Assembly: GCF_001640805.2 (NCBI RefSeq) | Contig: NC_066842.1 | Coordinates: 24,141,598 to 24,205,597, forward strand | Direction: 5' to 3' | Length of the DNA stretch: 64,000 bases | From: Lates calcarifer | Taxonomy: Eukaryota > Chordata > Actinopteri > Centropomidae | Program-made: the position numbers and the translations under genes | Notes under the pieces: model-generated | What the model saw: the letters and a program-made list of their open reading frames with translations, nothing else | Database searches by the model: none | Told to the model about the DNA's origin: nothing | In this document: positions 1-12,550 of the stretch, piece after piece | How the letters are laid out: each line of letters starts with the position of its first letter | Position numbering within the stretch: position 1 is the stretch's first letter

Positions 1-600
1 ATTACAGAGTAAATGCACATGTATTTGATCAATGTCTTTGAAACAGAGCTTACTTTATGAGTGCAAACAGAGCTGTAGCATTCCATGAAATGAAAAGCCT
101 TTAATGGGTTTGTTATCTTGAGGTAAATAATGTTTTTAACAACCAAACGTTGGTTACTTCTCTTTGGTTTGGTGAGAATTTCAGTGATATGGAATGAAGC
201 CGTTTCCCCAGTGCCTCTCCCTGTCAACTCCACTGAAGTGCATGATGATTGCAGTTGTATATTCGAGGTGAACTTCACATCTGGCAGCCACTGCCAACAG
301 CTTTTGATCTATTTAACATTTATTTTTATGGTGCACAATTCCCATTTATGTCTTTTTGAAAATCTCCCCATAACCAGGCGTTTGATTTGACATTTACTTT
401 ACGAAAGGCAGTTTGAACCTTTTCCACGCCATTAAACGTGATCCTTTTCAGTTAAGAACCCCACCACCACCACGATCCCTCCTCAGACTTTCCAAATAAA
501 ACGGATCCAGCTGTGTGCGGCTGTGCGCCCTCTGTACGTCACATCGCTCTGCTACTCGGTGGACAGACAGCAGTGACTAGGAGGAGGAAGAGAAAGGAAG
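1..600 (+). other. upstream region and 5' UTR of dkk3
   Basis: No gene of its own is recognisable. The 86-codon open frame at 130-390 has no family resemblance. The last 100 bases before the dkk3 ATG are richer in CpG (for example tgtacgtcacatcg near 534) and probably hold the transcription start, but no clear TATA box at a convincing distance was seen. Confidence 0.35.
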
Positions 601-3600
601 ATGTCCGGTACTATGCTGCTGTCGGTATCTTTGGGTTTGTGCGTGCTGTGGGCGACCAGCGGGACAGAGCGAGGCGAGGCAGTTATCCTGCGGGGTGCCC
701 TGGAGCGGGGCCCGGTCAGTCTGAACGACATGTTCCGAGAGGTGGAAGAGTTGATGGAGGATACCCAGCACATACTGGAGGAGGCGGTGGATCAGGTCTG
801 CGTCACATTTTATTCATTTATACCAAGGCAGTGTTGTATACTTAGAGCGGAGAGAGTGACACAAAGCTTCAGTAATACCGTTTATCTAGTATTTAGTCAT
901 ACAGCTCAGTTACTCTAACAGTGGACAAAAATAAATGACATATAGGTGACAAGCTGAATTCTTTTGGCTTAGGTATGCTCTGCAACACTACACACAGGCT
1001 CCCTGTCTGCTTTATGTCTGACCCACTTCGTATCTGAAAAGCCTACTATTAATAGTCCTCATTATAATAGTAGGCTCGTTGCCAAAATTGATATTTTTCC
1101 TGTTAGTTCAAAGGAAAAGGTAATACTGAATAACCCTGTATAGCTGGGTGACTGAGAACTTCACACAACAAACTTATTTTTAGCAGCTGAGACTCCTGGA
1201 AAGTCTGTTATTTCCCAGTCAGTGTCTGGTTTTGATCATTTGTGAACTACTGGGAAGTTTTCCCTTCATGTCATACAAGAAGTGGAGATTAATATCAGTC
1301 AGAGTGCTGTATATCAACAAACTGTCCACGGTTATATCCACCTTGAGGATTCATTCTTCTCTCCACAATCTGATGTATGAACAAGATGGAAATGTGTGTG
1401 TGTGTGTGTGGTGTATTTTATGTAAGATTTATGAATGGATTCCACATATATCCTCAAATTCAATCCAACAGATAACTACTGAGAGTGCTAAATCATCTTT
1501 AACATCACCAGATCTGCATCCCAACCACCACAGTCAAACCAAGAAGATTGTTAAGAATGGAGACAGAGACATTCAGGTCCTAGATAGGACTGACAAGGTA
1601 GGGGATAACTTTTGACCGATACAGTCAAGTATATAAGTCTCAGAGCTCACCTTGTAGATGTCATTTTGTGATAAATGGAGAGAATCAGTGTTGTATACAA
1701 AGTTTTGATGTTTCTAAACAGATTTGTAAGTGGTTTTAAGCATGCCCCCACCCCCACTCCCCTTACACAGGAACAAAGCACAAAAAATACCAATATAATT
1801 GCTTTTCTGTTTGAGTTCTGATACATGTCTACAATGTTTTACCATTAATAGGAAACTAATAACAAAACAGGAGAAACTCATCTTTCACACATCCATATGG
1901 AGATCTCTGGTCTGTGGAACACTGTGGATCACGTGAGTCCTTTGCCTTCCATGTCAGGTCAATGCATAGTGAATGATTAGAGGACAATGAGACAAATGCA
2001 CTCTGGATTATAGGTTTTCTGGTAAGTTAGTTTTCACCCCATCCTGATGCTTACATTGTTAGAAATACATAAAATAGCTTATTGAGATGCAGTTCTCATG
2101 AGAATTTTCACAGGCCTGTTGACTCAGGATTTCACAAACCTCTGTTTAGTTTACATGCAAAAACACTAAAATCCAACTGTTCCCGTTTCAGATTGAATGT
2201 TTCTCTTTTTAGTGGTCATAATGCAAATTGTTAGGACAGCCTTTCAGAAACACAAATAAAAGCTTTTAGTCCTTATCATGTTTTATTACATTCCAGTAAG
2301 CATCAGTCATATGGTATTTTAGCTTATGCGTAGCACTTAATTTAAATGTGCTGTTTATACTTAAAAATGTTTCCTCAGTTTTATAAATTTCCATAGTGTC
2401 TGTAGGAACAGAGAGGTGGATTGTTTTCTAAAACTGTGGCTGTATTGTCTCAACTCTTTTTTATGAAGAATGAGATCATCCAGTAAACAGACATACCATA
2501 TACTTTTCATAGTTTTAGCCAACAGGAGGCCAGCTTGGATTGAAGTCATTATTGCTGCCTGTTTTGCCATTTTACTCTACAACGGTAGCTCTGATCTTTT
2601 TCTTTCCTGGCAGCTGCACAGAAAGTGGTTATGTTAATAGAGCTTCCTGCTGGAAAAAAAAAATGCCAGGGAAGCGAGTAAGTCTGCATGCAGGCAGGAT
2701 AAGGTCTGCTCTTCTAAGATGACTAACTGTATAGAAATTTCAGCTTCTACATGGAGTCACACTTGAAGTCACAGTAAAGGTGACTGACACAGCACTTCAG
2801 AGAAAATGTCTCATCAACATTTTTCTCTGTGTTTTAAGTTTTAAACACTTCTTGGCTGGGACTGGGATTCATTTTATGACTGGAGAGTTAAGATGATTAT
2901 ACATCAATACATTTTGTTACTTTCTGTCACTGAAAACTGTTACAGCTTCATACAGATGTCTGCCTTTCACTGGGAAAAATCTTTTCACCATCACCAGTTG
3001 TGTTTTTACTTCATGTCTTTGTTCTTCTCCCGCCTGTTTTCTGTTTCACTCGTGTTTCATTAGTAATTAGTCCCAGTGTGTATATAGACTAGTCTCTCCC
3101 CTCCTCAGCTGTCAGTGCATTTATGTTATGTGGTGTTTCTGGGTGCTCCAGATTCCCTGTGTTCTCTACCCTCTTGTGTGTTTTGCCTGACTTTTTGCCT
3201 TTTCGTATTTTGGACGTTCAGCCTCCCTGTGTATGGACATTTGCTTGTTTACCTGGTTTTCTGGAGTTGTACTTATGTTTCCCCATGGATTTTTTTTTCT
3301 GTACAATGGTTAGCTCACAGCAAGAGGGTTTCAGATTCAATCCCTGGTTTGCCCAGGGCTTTTCTGTGCACAGTTTGCATGTTCTCCCTGTGCCTGCATG
3401 GGATCTCTCCAGATACTCTGGTTTCCTCCCACAGTCCAGGTTAGGTGACTCTACTGGTGACTCTACATCTATGTTTAACATAGGTGTAAATGTGAGTGTG
3501 TATGGTTGTTTTTTTCTGTGTTCCTGCTAGGCCTGTGATAGACTGGTAATCTGTCCAGGGTGTACCCCATCTCTTGTCCAGTGTCAGCTGAGATAGGCTC

Positions 3601-6512
3601 TAGCCCCTCTGCGACCCTTGAGGACAAACAGTATAGATCGCTGGGAGGTTTGCTAAAAGCTAGAGTTGATAGAAAAAGATCTCCGCACACTTAGGTACAT
3701 GCAGTGTTTTCACTTTATTTGTTGAGCTTTTGGTCTGTCAGAGATGGAAAAAGGTAGAGTTGAAATCCTTTTTACCAGACTGGCTCCAGAATTTGATGGA
3801 CACCCCTGACTCTCAGCCTGACTTCCAGCCTGTCTTTTAGCCACCTGATATCTACCAGCTCAAGCCTCAGCTACCAGCTACCAGTGTCAGCTGCCCAGCA
3901 ATCCAATACCCCAGCTGCCCAGTGATCCTGATCCAGCAATCATCTTCTTCTGTGTCAGTTCCTGTGCTGAACAACCCAGTCAACATCTCACCTGCTTCAG
4001 TTTCCGTGGTGACCAGGCTAGACAGAGGCTCACCTGTTGCCAGAATTGGGACACCCAGTTGACACTTTGTCTTCACCTGTGTAAGTTCCTGTGTCAACTG
4101 TCTTGGCTGAAGCATCGGAGGATCCAGTGAAAGTCTCTTCTGCTCCTGAGTCAACCACCATGACCAGTGTTTCACCTATTCCAGCACTGTGGTCCAAATC
4201 AACAACTTATTTGTTCCTGTTACTGTTCTTGAGTCCTGAGTTCCTGAGCTCTACTGTCAGCGGTCCAGCTCCTCATCTTCTGGCAAATGCCAGTTCTAGA
4301 TCTACTGTTGGGGGTCTGGCTAACTCATCTCCTGGTGATGGCTGCCCAACACCAGCTCCAGATCTACAGGCTCAGCCAACTCTCTCTCCGTAGTTTGGGC
4401 AACCCCTGTGACTTATCTTCACTCGGCAGATCCTGCTGACTCCATTGCTGTTACTCTGACAGAAGTTACGTAGTTGTGCACTGTCCAGCACCAGACTGTT
4501 GCAAAATAACCACAGAAACCTGTTTTCTTACAAAGCACTATAATTTAAAAAATTCTAAAAATGGATCATAACAGGATTGCCAGCAATCAGTTTTCCCTGT
4601 AAAACAAGCAAATCTAAGCTGTATTAAACATCAGAAATAAAGAAATTTTCTCTGGGAAAAGCTCTCTATGAGATTCCCAAACTGTCAGTGCATCACGACT
4701 AGGAGAATCCTGTGCTCAAAGGGGAAGAATAGTGAATGTGATTGGCCATGATAATCACAGCCTATAACACGCCCACATGTAATGTATGATGATCTATTTT
4801 TTCTGATCTCAGTCCATATCTCCATATCGGATGGACTGGATATACTCAGGTGAACCAGCATATACAATGAATTCAGTACTGTCTGTTGCCTTCATCTGGA
4901 TTTAGTGCAGCATAATAGTACTGACTATTTTTCCTTCATTTACAGCTTCTGTGATGGGTTGCAGCCAAAACTATAGAGATTAAAACTATCTAAGTGTGGA
5001 CTGAGTGTAGCCAGCCAAAATATCAGTCATAGACTCAGTCTTCCAAATAGCTGTGTTCAGTGTCTTTATTTATGTGGTAGTTTGTGTAAAACAACTGCAT
5101 CAGTGTAACATACTACAAAAACTGTGGGTTAAGTCAGTTTTATAGCCAATTTCAGGCCTAGCTTGGCCAGCTGCAATTTCACCAGAAAGCATACAGGCTT
5201 GGATGTTTACATGGGGTCTATTGCTCAGTGAATAGTCCATATGCTTCTTTCTTTCCCCTTTTTCTGTAAAGTAATTTGTGGAAAAATATTTCTTATAGAG
5301 AGGTATAATTTGCTAGGGGGCCACTGAGACTAATAACAGATGTAGTCATCTGGAATTTATTAAGATAACTGCGGGACTGTGGGTAGTGTGGCCTCTAATT
5401 GTAGTTTCCAGTGTGTGTCTGTCACCTCAATAATATCTTATCTCATGGCAAATGCTAAATAAAGGAAGACCATCTCTATTACTGCAGACTTGTGCATACT
5501 GACAATTGCACAAGGGAAAAATGCAGTTAGTTTTTCTTTTACATGTTACATTTGTTCCCCCCTTATTTCCAAAACTGGGCTTTATGAAACTGAATATGAC
5601 AGGTATACAAGATGGGTAACAGGGGAGGGGAACTGTCTGAGGTAGGAGTGAGCAGAAAGGAAAATTTTTACTGAGAGCCGGGAGGTTCCCATGAGAGAAA
5701 GAAGAGAGAAAAACCCAGCCCTGAGATGTCTTGACAAGGCATGTTCTTTTTGTGTGTGTGCCTGTGTGTCCATGTGTCACGACTGAGCTAGGAACCCCAG
5801 AAGCAGAACACAGATTGCAAGACAAACAACGTTTATTTAGGAATAGGTGGTGTAAAGGGGTCAGGATGGTGCTGGTCCAGAGAGGGGTGCTGCGGCAAGT
5901 GAAAGAGTCCAGGGGTGGAGAAGGGTTGGCAGGTGGGCTGGCAGGTAGGCAGGAACTAGACAAAGACAACAAGGTAAGTACCAAACAGACTAGCAAGGCA
6001 AAGCGGAGCCAAAGTTCTCTCAAGACAAACCATGTACTGGAGTGACGATCCGGCAGGGAATGAAGGCAGGAACAGGGATTAAGTACATCCTGGGTGACGA
6101 GCTGATGGGAAACAGGTGAGCTTGATCGTAGAGGCGCGGCAGGTGTGGAGTGGCAGACCCAGCAGGAGAGAGAGAGCAAGGGGGAGGGGCAGGCAACACA
6201 GAGAGACAAACAGACAGACACTGACAGGCAGGTCAAGGAGCTGACCTCGTGACACCATGGGTGTGGTCAGGCCCAGTCAGCATTCATACCTTGAGAACAG
6301 AATCACCAGAGAACTAATAATGCACTTGGTAGCAGAAATTAAGCATACATGCTTGAGTGCCTATCATTATGAGTATCCCTACCTAATGACAAACAGATTC
6401 TGCCGTCATGGTGTTGATCCTGACTCTCCCTGACTTTCAGTTCAGCCAGCCTTAATAATGAATGCTGTTTCAGGAACTTGGCTTTGTTTCAGCATTGATT
6501 TCACAGAAGCAG

Positions 6513-6576
<64 letters not shown>

Positions 6577-9500
6577 AACACTTTAATGGTGAGTTCACAG
6601 GAGGCTGGTGGTGTTTTTGGCATACACTGTTTCCTCTGACCACTTAAAAAGAGTCAAATTATATCAAATATTTATATTAGCATTCAAAAGTTTGACATGT
6701 ACTTTGCATGACATTGCACATACATAGGGGACACCAAATACATTATGTTGTGTGATGTTTTTGGTGTTCTTGCAGATACATGTCCAAAACAAATGTTGTT
6801 TATATATTTCAGCCATACAGGAGTTTGATGGCAGAAAATGAGTAAGAGATCTAAACATATGGGTCTCAAGCAGTGCATCAAACACTCATATCATGGGGGG
6901 GTAAAGACATTATTATTATTCTACTTTTTCACCTTTAGTAATAATAATAGACTAGCAGTCACAGGACCAGACTCACTTCACCTTTTCATTCTTTGTCATA
7001 TTCTTTTGATCAAGAAATGTTTTATCTACAACCTAGCAAAGAAATCAAGTGTAGAGGAAAGAGAGTAAAGAAAGCTCTGGAGATTGAACCCCTCTGTATC
7101 ACTCAGATGTCACTGATGTAGTAGATCAGTTTCCACATGAGTGTGCAATTAGAAAAATACCATTAGAATACATTTACAAAGCTGCTGATTTGCAATGACA
7201 GAATTTAAATTAACACAGGTCCTGGTCAACAGTCTAGTTTGACCCATTTATGATTCAATGTGAATTTTAATTCTGTGCTCTGTTACTGACTATGTATGTA
7301 ACTATTGTGATCTCTCTATGTAGGAATGCATGGTGGATGAGGACTGTGGTGACATGAAATACTGCCTCTATGAGATTGAGAACTCCAAGTGCCTCCCCTG
7401 CATACCAACAGATATGGTGGGCATTTTATTAATTATGTCTTTTGTGGTTGCTACTTGTCCACTTAAAGCTGCTCTGATTGATATTTTTATTTCAACAATG
7501 GATCACATTACTTTGTGTAATGTGAAATGTTTTGCTTGTATTGACAAACCCACAAGAAATGTTGCTTGACTCAGCAGTTCCCCCTAAGCCTCACAGACCA
7601 ACGTGGCATCTTTCAGCTCATTATTTTCATGTACAGTTTCATGTTTATTGTCATGTCTATACATTCATGTGTGCATGACATACATACAGAAACACAGTGC
7701 ACCATAGAACAGACATTAAGGGCAAGTGCAATACAATGAATACACGCAAAAACAAAATAATTGTAGAATAGAACTAAAAACCTGTAAACTAAAAATTAAA
7801 ACTACACAATCTTGACAGTAAGAGTGAGTACTCTTACATTAAGCAGCAACAACTTGGAAGTGAACAAGGTCCAGTGTATTTTCTCCTCATAGCAAATTTG
7901 ACATGTTGGTGGAACTGGCAAAACAATCTTTGAATTTACATCTTTGAAGTCACCAATCAGAAAATCAGAAATCTGTTGCGTGTGCTCTCTGTTGATCACT
8001 GATTCCACTGCAGAGCTCTTGCATGTCAACTGCTACAATAACAACAGTGGTTAGCTTGGCAGAGTGAGATATTTTTTATTTTAGGCTACACACTCACACC
8101 ACATTTCATCATCTTGAAGACTGTAAGAGGCCTTCAGTGTCCATGTTATACTGCGGTCTCAGAATCACACTGATATTATCATTGTCAATGTCGTCAATGT
8201 CACTATATTATACATTTCTGATCAAATTTATTTGCTCAAACTCAAAGCACATTCAGTGTCCCTTTGATCTTACCACTAGTCTAGTTTTAAATTGATATTG
8301 TGAAGTAGAGAGTGGGTAGTGAGGGTGTCACCTCCTCATGCTCATGAGGAATATTTTAACATTTTTTAAAATAAAGGGATGGTTTCAACCAAGTCCTCAG
8401 GTGGACTATGAAATGCATACCATTATTCCAGGTCATCACTACAGCTAAGATTTATACACAGTTTTGTAGCATTCAGCCAAAGTAGTGACCATATACTTCA
8501 CCAACAGGATGTATTATCAATATGCTACCCTTACAAGTAATGTGTGCAATGTTTGTGGTACAAAAATGTGTTTAACCCGATTATGGCAATGTTCTTTACG
8601 TGACCTTGCAATTTCACAATGTATCCATATGCATACATAATTTCAGCATGACAAATCCATGGAGTTCTTTCCAGTTCCTTTTTATTTGCACTGTCCGTTC
8701 ATCCATCCATCCATTTTCTTCCACTTGGCTTGTGGTGATAGCAGGCTAAGCAGGATACTCCAGATACCCATCAACACTTTCCAGCTTCCAGCACTTCTAG
8801 GGGATCCTGAGGCATTCCCAGGCCAGATGGGATATGTAATCCCTCCAAGGAGTTCTGGGTCTACCCCAGGGGCTCCTCCTGGATGGACGTTCACAGAAAA
8901 CCTCCATAAGGAAAGTGCCCAGGAGGCATTCCAATCAGATGCCTGAATCAATCTCCATTGGGCATCTCGCTTGCATTGCTTGCACTTCCTTGAGGCTAAC
9001 CAAAAGTCTTTTTCCATAGCTTCCCCAAACTCCTCTCATACCTGAGTTTTTGCTTCCAGGACTGCCAAAGCTGTAGCCCTTCTAGCTTCCTCCTGCCTGG
9101 CTGCCGCTTCAGGAGACTCTTGGGCCAGCTAGGCCCAAAATTCCCCCTTCTTCAGCTTCTCTCACAGCCGGTGTCCATCCAGTGGGATTTAAGGTTGCTA
9201 CCTCAACAGGCACCAACAACCCTCTGACCACTACTCCTAGCCACCACCTCTGTGATGGAGGTTTTGAACATGGTCCACCTGAGCCTCCTTTGGGATGCAA
9301 AAGAAATTCTTTCAGGGGTGAAAGTTGAAGACCCTCCGCCACATGTTCCCACTTCTTTACCAGAGGGTCCTAGACATACATATATACCCTGACCCCATCC
9401 CCGCAGGTGGTGGGCCCACAGGTTGGCAGCTTCAGTGAAATAGGTTGAATAACAAAGTTAATTACATGAAAAACTCCCAAAACACAAAAGCCACAAAGGG

Positions 9501-12321
9501 GAGAAATTAAAAGTATACAGGGCAATAGTACATGTCTTCTATGGAGGAGCTTTCCTAAGTTAACATATTGGTCTGTTGAGAGGCTTGCAGGGAAAAATTC
9601 ACTGTGTCAGCTTATTAACATTTAAAGTGACACACATGACGCACTGTATACTACCTGCCCAGCACTGAATGACAAACAAACTTAGCATCTAGCCAGTGAA
9701 TATAGTGGAGCATTTAGGTGTGAAAGAGCCACATATTTTTCTCCACCAGGAGTTGGTAGACTAAAAGTGAACAGAAATATGACTCCAAATGAATGCATGC
9801 TAATGCTGCTCCATGTCTGGTTAATAAGTAAATAGGTAACTGCTTCAATTTCATAGGGTGATAATGCCTGTTAGCATCAAATCTTTGTATCGCATTTCTA
9901 AGGAATCATTGCCATCTTGTCACAAGGAGTATCTTTGCTTTTGGGTAAAAGGTTACCTAAAAGGTAAACGTGTGCAGCGATGTTTCCATTCACAGGCTGC
10001 CAATGAAAACTAGCCGTGAATCTCTGTTCACTTGTGGGACCAGCACCCTTTATCTGCTCTGTGCAATAAAGCAACCTCCATTTGTTCTGTAAAGTAACCC
10101 AGCAGCAGGTTTAGCACATAATCTGCTCTACTGCTGCATAATGAACAATTAAGTGTGCAGGCTGCTAATCTAACCAACATAAAGACATAAACCTGCATTA
10201 TCCCAATTAAATGCCTCAAAAAGCAGCATCAATAAAAAGGGAATGCATTAAAGTATGGATGATGTTACAAAAAGACATTAATTATGAATGTAGAAACAGA
10301 CTGTGTGTGCTTTATGTGTTGTTTGCATATCTGAATGTGTTTCCCCACTCAGCCCTGCACTAAGGATGAGGAGTGTTGCTCAGATCAGATGTGTGTGTGG
10401 GGCCAATGTACAGTCAATGCCACCAGAGGAACAGAGGGAACTATCTGTCAGGGTCAGAGTGACTGCATGCAGGACCTCTGCTGTGCTTTTCAACGAGGTG
10501 AGCTTTTAAAAATGACATTGTCAGAGACTGACCTGGAAAGAATGCAGACAAGAGAGACATACTCATTAAAGCTGTCTCAGTTAATGTCATATTCCACACA
10601 GTGAGAGCTGGTAATATAACTGCAGTGTATGTTATTTTAAATCATGTCTTATCTTATATGGAGCTAATGTCAAATCTATCTTGCTTTTTTCATTATTATC
10701 ATTTCTCTCAATTTTATGTTAATGCATTAATTTTTCAATTGCAATAATATTTACTTCATTGCTTCTCATATCTATGTTTTTAATCTCTCTTAAGTGACTC
10801 AATACATTTTGTTTTTATTGCTATTTTGAGCTAAGAGACTTGCTTATATTACACTACAAATAGTAATAGTAGTGTATGTGATCAAATCTGCTGTATATGG
10901 AAAGAGGCTACATGATTCATTATAGCTAGAGGTACTGTATAAGAAAATACAAAACCTTAAAGGTCCCATATTGTGGACAGTTAGATATCCATGTCTTTTT
11001 TTCATTTAAAGCAGGTGTGGGTGCTATAAAAGCATACAGAATTTGTGTCTCTGAACAAGGCATTAGGACTTCACTTTGTGATGTCATAACTATACAGTCA
11101 GTGCTTTCAGCCATGCCTCTAGCACAGCATACCCAGGCCCACTATCCAACCTTTTTTTCTGCTGCTCTTAACACCAGGATTTTGTGTCAGTATTATTAAC
11201 AACCGAACACCAAGCAGTCAGCATAGTAATATTAGTCCAGTGGCTCTAATATTTTATGTGTTCTGAAAATACCAAAACATTCTAGTGTGAATTCAACTGG
11301 TCGACTTTCATTTGCGTTTTCTGGTGAGTTTTAAGCTAAATCAGTAAGCTAAATCTGTTACTTGTGGTTAGCCTGACTGTGTGTCACTCAGGAAACAGTA
11401 GAGCCGATCAAAAGAAAGACTCGGCGACAGATACAAAACACCCTGTTCTTTCTCCAAAAAAAGAAAACAAAGTGTAAAATATGGGACTTTTAATGATCCC
11501 TGTTGGAAAGTACAATTATTGCAGTAATACACAGGCTAAAGGGAAACATGCTTTCCTTTCAAAAATGACAAAAATAACAGGAATATTTCTTTTCAGAAAT
11601 TGTCCCTCTTACTCTATTAAAATCCACAGACTTTGAAAAAGTACAGCTAACTTGTTTGCTATCATAGAGACTACTACAGTAGAAAAAATATTTAAAGTAA
11701 TACTTCATATATTTCATATACAATAAGTTCAAAATGTGCTTCTTTATTATTGTTATATGTAAATTTTGTTGGTAATTTAGCTCATAGTCAGTTCTAAACA
11801 CATAGGGTCAAACCCCAAGAATTAAACCTTGTCCAAGACTGAAACAAAACTGAGAAAAAATGACTGTGACTAGTCTTAACATCTGGAACTGTATTGGCTT
11901 ATTTTTGATTTGTGTGCAACAACAGGAACTGGGAGCTTAATATACATACAATGGCCATAATAACTGAGCAGGCAAAATAAAGACAGTTTTGGCCTTCCAT
12001 TACTTTCCCTCTGCTGCTTCCTCCAGAACTGTTATTTCCGGTGTGTAACCCCAAACCTGGGAAAGGGGAGTCTTGTCTAAGCCACCCCAACCTGTTAATG
12101 GATATGCTGGCCTGGGACCAGGAGGGTCCCCGTGACCACTGCCCGTGTGCCGACTACCTCCAATGCCAACCTCATGGGTGAGAGCAAAAATAGTACACAC
12201 ACAGTTAAAAACAAAGAGCGTTGTAGTTGAGGATATTTAGATTGAAGTAAATCTTGGAATTTTTTTTCCCTAAATTCCCCTTTTTCTCTCTTGCAGACGT
12301 GGATCTGTCTGTGGGGAGTAA
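601..12321 (+). CDS. dkk3: Dickkopf-3-like secreted glycoprotein, complete, 7 coding exons
   Basis: Exons: 601-795, 1472-1597, 1852-1932, 7324-7416, 10353-10497, 12027-12177 and 12297-12321 (stop TAA). All have GT-AG borders and matching phases, giving about 271 residues. The start follows a purine-rich context, and residues 1-21 form a hydrophobic signal peptide. The motif [16 protein letters not shown] in exon 1 is a hallmark of DKK3. Exon 3 carries the family motif TNNKTGE. Exons 4-5 encode Cys-rich domain 1 ([21 protein letters not shown]). Exon 6 encodes Cys-rich domain 2 ([22 protein letters not shown]). The family consists of secreted modulators of Wnt and TGF-beta signalling; that role is family knowledge, not visible here. 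Oddity: the protein stops two residues after the final cysteine (GSVCGE), without the acidic tail of mammalian DKK3. Exon 2 is the least conserved and its acceptor is the least certain. Whether this is the dkk3a or dkk3b paralogue cannot be told from this window. Confidence 0.9.
1393..1410. repeat. (TG)9 microsatellite
   Basis: Nine tandem TG units in dkk3 intron 1, about 60 bases upstream of the exon 2 acceptor. Confidence 0.9.
3000..3300 (+). repeat. probable transposon-derived sequence, pyrimidine-rich
   Basis: Pyrimidine-rich tract in dkk3 intron 3 resembling a dispersed fish element, with a TATATA-like box near 3080 and the phrase gggtgctccagattccctgt. The overlapping 100-135 codon open frames show no known protein. 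Class not assigned. It directly precedes a better-recognised repeat. Confidence 0.3.
3303..3607 (+). repeat. teleost interspersed repeat (gtttgcatgttctccctgtg type)
   Basis: Carries the widely dispersed fish motifs gtttgcatgttctccctgtg, ggtttcctcccacagtcca, ctgtccagggtgtacccc and gagataggctctagcccc. The second half is found again in reverse complement at about 46016-46160 in this window, which shows directly that it is a dispersed repeat. The superfamily is not assigned. Confidence 0.75.
3780..4400. repeat. degenerate Ser/Thr/Pro-rich coding-like tract, likely repeat remnant
   Basis: The segment is dominated by short imperfect recurrences (accagct, cagctgccca, gttcctgtgtcaa). Open frames of about 100 codons exist on both strands, as expected when CAG/CTG-like words lack stops. 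No domain, splice context or signal peptide supports a gene. The origin, whether minisatellite-like or from a retroelement gag-like region, is unresolved. Confidence 0.3.
5774..6255. mobile_element. 482-bp non-autonomous element with TGTCACGA-type inverted ends
   Basis: The ends are perfect 9-bp inverted repeats: gtgtcacga at 5774-5782 and tcgtgacac at 6247-6255. The interior (gaaccccagaagcagaaca, gggtgacgagctgatggga, caggtgagcttgatcgta) resembles a dispersed fish repeat seen in introns. It encodes no transposase. A long minus-strand open frame across it is a by-product of its GA-rich composition. It lies in dkk3 intron 3. Confidence 0.6.
6516..6572. repeat. (AC)28 microsatellite
   Basis: About 57 bases of uninterrupted AC dinucleotide in dkk3 intron 3, the longest pure microsatellite in the window and likely polymorphic. 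Confidence 0.95.
8695..9440 (-). mobile_element. LINE-derived fragment, degenerate
   Basis: Contains a chain of motifs common in fish genomes: ccatccatccattttcttcca, gcaggctaagcagg, gatcctgaggcattcccagg, gttctgggtctaccccagg, gtgcccaggaggcattcc, and later gagtttttgct and gaacatggtcca. Read on the minus strand these derive from the 3' part of a non-LTR retrotransposon. Many stops and frameshifts make it dead. The 111-codon and 77-codon minus-strand frames inside it are relics. It lies in dkk3 intron 4. Confidence 0.6.
10957..11493. mobile_element. 537-bp terminal-inverted-repeat element (ttaaaggtcccatatt)
   Basis: The left end ttaaaggtcccatatt (10957-10972) is matched by the inverse at 11478-11493 with one mismatch. 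No transposase is encoded, so it is a MITE-like non-autonomous DNA transposon in dkk3 intron 5. Confidence 0.6.
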
Positions 12322-12550
12322 TACTGGAGAATGAAAAGCATGAGGAAGTTAAATTTAACGACATAAACCTGTCCAGAAGCCATGCTAACATCCTGACTGA
12401 TCATTCACCAAAGAACAGCCCACCTGCTGCCCAACAGTTTATTACAGTACAGGATACTGCTTCAGGACAGGACTTGCACTGTATTATTTATGCCTTACTA
12501 CCAATCTGTATTATGAGTCATGAAGGAAATAAAAGACTTGTTTTCGGTTT
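12322..12550 (+). other. dkk3: dkk3 3' UTR with poly(A) signal
   Basis: After the stop at 12319-12321 the last exon runs on without an obvious donor. A canonical AATAAA lies at 12528-12533, so transcript cleavage is expected near 12550. This short 3' UTR supports the early stop being the true gene end rather than a missed frameshift. Confidence 0.6.

Noticed and set aside
3780..4400. Possible mucin-like coding exon (Ser/Thr/Pro-rich frames)
   Set aside because: Both strands are open, there are no flanking consensus splice sites in phase with dkk3, and the words repeat imperfectly as in a decayed repeat.
5427..6236. 269-codon open frame on the minus strand, the longest in the window
   Set aside because: It overlaps a terminal-inverted-repeat element and is rich in Ser/Pro/Leu from GA-rich DNA. 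No domain or splice logic.
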